A stretch of DNA of 19,047 nucleotides. It comes from Microcella sp. GTDB lineage: Bacteria; Actinomycetota; Actinomycetes; Actinomycetales; Microbacteriaceae. The stretch lies in the NCBI GenBank assembly GCA_020216895.1, contig JAIWOM010000003.1:1-19047 (forward strand). Reading direction: 5' to 3'. Below the pieces are notes generated by a model, which saw only the letters and a list, made by a program, of their open reading frames with translations, made no database searches and was not told where the DNA came from. Both the position numbers and the translations under genes were made by a program. Of the stretch, positions 17,127 to 19,047 are shown in pieces. Position 1 is the first letter of the stretch, and the number at the start of each line of letters is the position of its first letter.

Positions 17127-18799
17127 GGCTCGACCCCCCTCGAGCTCGTGCGAGCGCCGTTGCTCGACCAGTGGTTGTGCGTCGCACGCGCCTGCTGCTG
17201 CTGTTGCTGCTGGTCGCGCCGCGGGTCGTCGTGCGGATTGTGGTCGGGAACGTGGGCGGCAGCATCCGTGATGATCGGGATCGACTGCGTGACCGTCGCC
17301 TGCTCGGCGACGAGGCCCGCCACGTCGTGGCTGTCGGCGACCATCGGCTGCTGGCCGACCACCCAGGTGTCTTTCGAGCCGCCGCCCTGGCTCGAGTTGA
17401 CGACCAGCTGCCCCTCGGGCAGGGCGACCCGGGTGAGGCCGCCGGGCAGCACCCACACCTCGCGGCCGTCGTTGACGGCGAACGGGCGCAGGTCGGCGTG
17501 CCGCGGCCGCATGCCCTCGTCGACGAGGGTCGGGATGGTCGAGAGCTGCACGACCGGCTGGGCGATCCACCCGCGGGGGTCGCGCTGCAGGCGCTCGCGC
17601 AGTTCGTCGAGCTCGGCGCGGCTCGCCGCCGGACCGACGACGAGCCCCTTGCCGCCCGAGCCGTCGACGGGTTTCACGACGAGCTCGTCGAGGCGGTCGA
17701 GCACCTCGGCGAGCGAGTCGGGCTCCTCCAGCCGCCAGGTGTCGACGTTGGGGATGATCGGCTCTTCGTGCAGGAAGTACCGCACGAGGTCGGGCAGATA
17801 GGTGTAGACGAGCTTGTCGTCGGCGACGCCGTTGCCGACCGCGTTCGCGATCGTCACAGTGCCGAGCCGCGCCGCGAGCATGAGCCCGGGCGTGCCGAGC
17901 ATCGAGTCGGCGCGGAAGGTCAGCGGGTCGAGGAACTCGTCGTCGACGCGGCGGTAGATGACGTCGACCCGCTGGGGGCCGGCCGTCGTGCGCATGAAGA
18001 CCCGCCCGCCCGCGCAGAACAGGTCGCGCCCCTCAACGAGCTCGACGCCCATGAGCCGCGCGAGCAGGGTGTGCTCGAAGTAGGCCGAGTTGTAGACGCC
18101 CGGCGTGAGAACGACGATCGTCGGGTCGTCGACGCCGGCGGGGGCGGATGCTCGCAGCGCGTCGAGCAGCCGTGTCGGGTAGTCGCCCACCGGGCGCACG
18201 CGCATCGCGACAAACAGCTCGGGCAGCGTCTGGGCCATCACCCGGCGGTTGGAGATGACGTAGCTCACGCCGCTCGGCACCCGCACGTTGTCTTCGAGCA
18301 CGCGCCAGGTGCCGTGCTCGTCGCGGATCAGGTCGATGCCCGACACCTGGATGCGCACGCCGTTGGCGCTCTCGATGCCCGCGGCCGCGCGGTGGAAGTG
18401 CACCGAGCTCGAGATGAGCCGGGCCGGGATCACCCCGTCGGCGATGCAGCGCTGCGGCCCGTAGATGTCGGCGAGGAAAGCTTCGAGCGCGCGCACGCGC
18501 TGGGCAACCCCCGCCTCGAGGTGGCTCCACTCGGCGCGCTCGATGACGCGGGGCACCGCATCCAGCGGGAACGGGCGCTCCTCGCCTGCGAAGTCGAACG
18601 TGACGCCCTGCGCGAGGTAGCTCGAGGCGAGGGCCTCGGTGCGCCCGCGTAGCTCCTCCTGCGAGAGCTGCGCGAGGGCGGCGTGGATCTGCCGGTAGGG
18701 CAGCCGCACCGTCGAGTCGGGCGCGAACATCTCGTCGAAGGCGACGGCCGAGCCCGAACGGGCGGCAGACGCCGCGTACCCGTCGAAGAGGTCGGCCAT
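17120..18799 (-). CDS. Circularly permuted ATP-grasp protein with polyglutamine tail
   Basis: A 559-aa member of the CP_ATPgrasp family (DUF404/407). LEDNVRVPSGVSYVISNRR (about 168-186) and the nucleotide loop GSGGKG (380-385) are the family hallmarks, and SSQGGGSKDTWV ends the conserved part. ATP-grasp enzymes join a carboxylate to an amine, so it is predicted to make a peptide-like bond. After about residue 490 comes a low-complexity tail, with Q530-Q536 (seven Gln) amid His, Asp, Asn and Arg; I do not know this from family members. The ATG at 18799 follows TAGGCT by 6 nt. It heads the three-gene unit, overlapping the alpha-E gene by 7 nt. Confidence 0.9.
   Translation of the reverse strand: MADLFDGYAASAARSGSAVAFDEMFAPDSTVRLPYRQIHAALAQLSQEELRGRTEALASSYLAQGVTFDFAGEERPFPLDAVPRVIERAEWSHLEAGVAQRVRALEAFLADIYGPQRCIADGVIPARLISSSVHFHRAAAGIESANGVRIQVSGIDLIRDEHGTWRVLEDNVRVPSGVSYVISNRRVMAQTLPELFVAMRVRPVGDYPTRLLDALRASAPAGVDDPTIVVLTPGVYNSAYFEHTLLARLMGVELVEGRDLFCAGGRVFMRTTAGPQRVDVIYRRVDDEFLDPLTFRADSMLGTPGLMLAARLGTVTIANAVGNGVADDKLVYTYLPDLVRYFLHEEPIIPNVDTWRLEEPDSLAEVLDRLDELVVKPVDGSGGKGLVVGPAASRAELDELRERLQRDPRGWIAQPVVQLSTIPTLVDEGMRPRHADLRPFAVNDGREVWVLPGGLTRVALPEGQLVVNSSQGGGSKDTWVVGQQPMVADSHDVAGLVAEQATVTQSIPIITDAAAHVPDHNPHDDPRRDQQQQQQQARATHNHWSSNGARTSSRGVEPC
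17192..17212 (-). repeat. CAG triplet repeat coding seven glutamines
   Basis: Seven consecutive Gln codons, six CAG and one CAA, read on the minus strand near the 3' end of the ATP-grasp gene. The near-pure repeat could change length by replication slippage without shifting frame. Confidence 0.9.
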
Positions 18800-18805
18800 G
18801 CGCCG

Positions 18806-18811
18806 AGCCTA
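18806..18811 (-). promoter_or_regulatory. Putative -10 box for leaderless ATP-grasp operon
   Basis: On the minus strand TAGGCT is followed 6 nt later by the ATG at 18799, in the 47-bp gap after the PfkB-family gene. No Shine-Dalgarno sequence is present. Confidence 0.55.
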
Positions 18812-18846
18812 GACCTGGCGTGTTGCGGCGATGTTTCGGTGGATGC

Positions 18847-19047
18847 TCAGCGCGCCTCGCCCCCGAGCGCGGCCTCGAGCCGCTCGATGTGGGCGCGCTC
18901 GCCCAGCTCGGTGCCCGGCATCGACGCAGTCGCGGCACCCGCCGCCACCCCCGCCCGGGCGGCGGCGGCGAGGTCGTGACCCTGCGCGAGGCGCAGCACC
19001 ATCGCCCCGAGAAAGGAGTCGCCCGCGCCGACCGTCGACCGCACCGC
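18847..19047 (-). CDS. PfkB-family sugar kinase, C-terminal part (cut by window end)
   Basis: The last 66 codons of a ribokinase/PfkB-type kinase; the rest lies beyond the window. The signature STVGAGDSFLGAMVLRLAQG contains the GAGD anion hole with its catalytic Asp. The following sequence AGVAAGAATASMPGTELG resembles the end of E. coli 6-phosphofructokinase II more than ribokinase, so a phosphofructokinase or tagatose-6-phosphate kinase is likely. It is upstream of the ATP-grasp gene on the same strand, but that gene has its own likely promoter, so a functional link is doubtful. Confidence 0.88.
   Translation of the reverse strand, partial: AVRSTVGAGDSFLGAMVLRLAQGHDLAAAARAGVAAGAATASMPGTELGERAHIERLEAALGGEAR

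Overview
The window is from a high-GC actinobacterium. Dense packing, GTG starts, four-base gene overlaps, 'gatgc' codon style and many start codons placed 6-7 nt after a TANNNT box fit Microbacteriaceae or close relatives. The genus cannot be fixed from this sequence. No rRNA, tRNA, CRISPR array, insertion sequence or phage gene was seen. It looks like ordinary chromosomal core and accessory metabolism, not a mobile island.

Layout. (1) 1-5804, + strand: a cellobiose/beta-glucoside uptake operon, cebE-cebF-cebG-bgl (GH1)-cebR. A perfect 16-bp CebR-type operator lies upstream of cebE. A 13-bp GC hairpin follows cebE. No transporter ATPase is present, as in systems energised by a shared MsiK. 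The regulator also has its own likely promoter, whose -10 box begins with the stop codon of the glucosidase. (2) 5855-6139, +: a minimal GNAT acetyltransferase. (3) 6166-9408, - strand: a small membrane-anchored protein of unknown function, then lplA-like/hmuU/hmuV in one coupled unit. This is a haem-type ABC importer with no binding-protein gene, led by a lipoate ligase-family protein. (4) 9522-11865, -: NADP-type glutamate dehydrogenase and, upstream, a two-domain rhodanese sulfurtransferase. (5) 11889-12251, +: a small cupin, divergent from the sulfurtransferase with overlapping -10 boxes. (6) 12248-13111, -: a monoacylglycerol-lipase-like hydrolase. (7) 13243-15341, +: marR-MFS efflux pair and an 81-aa zinc-ribbon-like protein. 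(8) 15352-18799, -: circularly permuted ATP-grasp, alpha-E and transglutaminase genes, overlapping head to tail. (9) 18847 to the window end, -: the C-terminus of a PfkB-type sugar kinase.

How the parts work together. Region 1 binds a glucose disaccharide outside the cell, imports it, hydrolyses it in the cytoplasm and represses the operon when the sugar is absent. Region 8 is the least understood system. The trio is widely conserved and predicted to make or process a peptide or isopeptide, but its substrate is unknown, and here the ATP-grasp protein carries an unusual polyglutamine tail.

A window-wide theme is leaderless transcription. Eight genes have a TANNNT -10 box placed so that transcription would start at or next to the start codon, while others have normal Shine-Dalgarno leaders.
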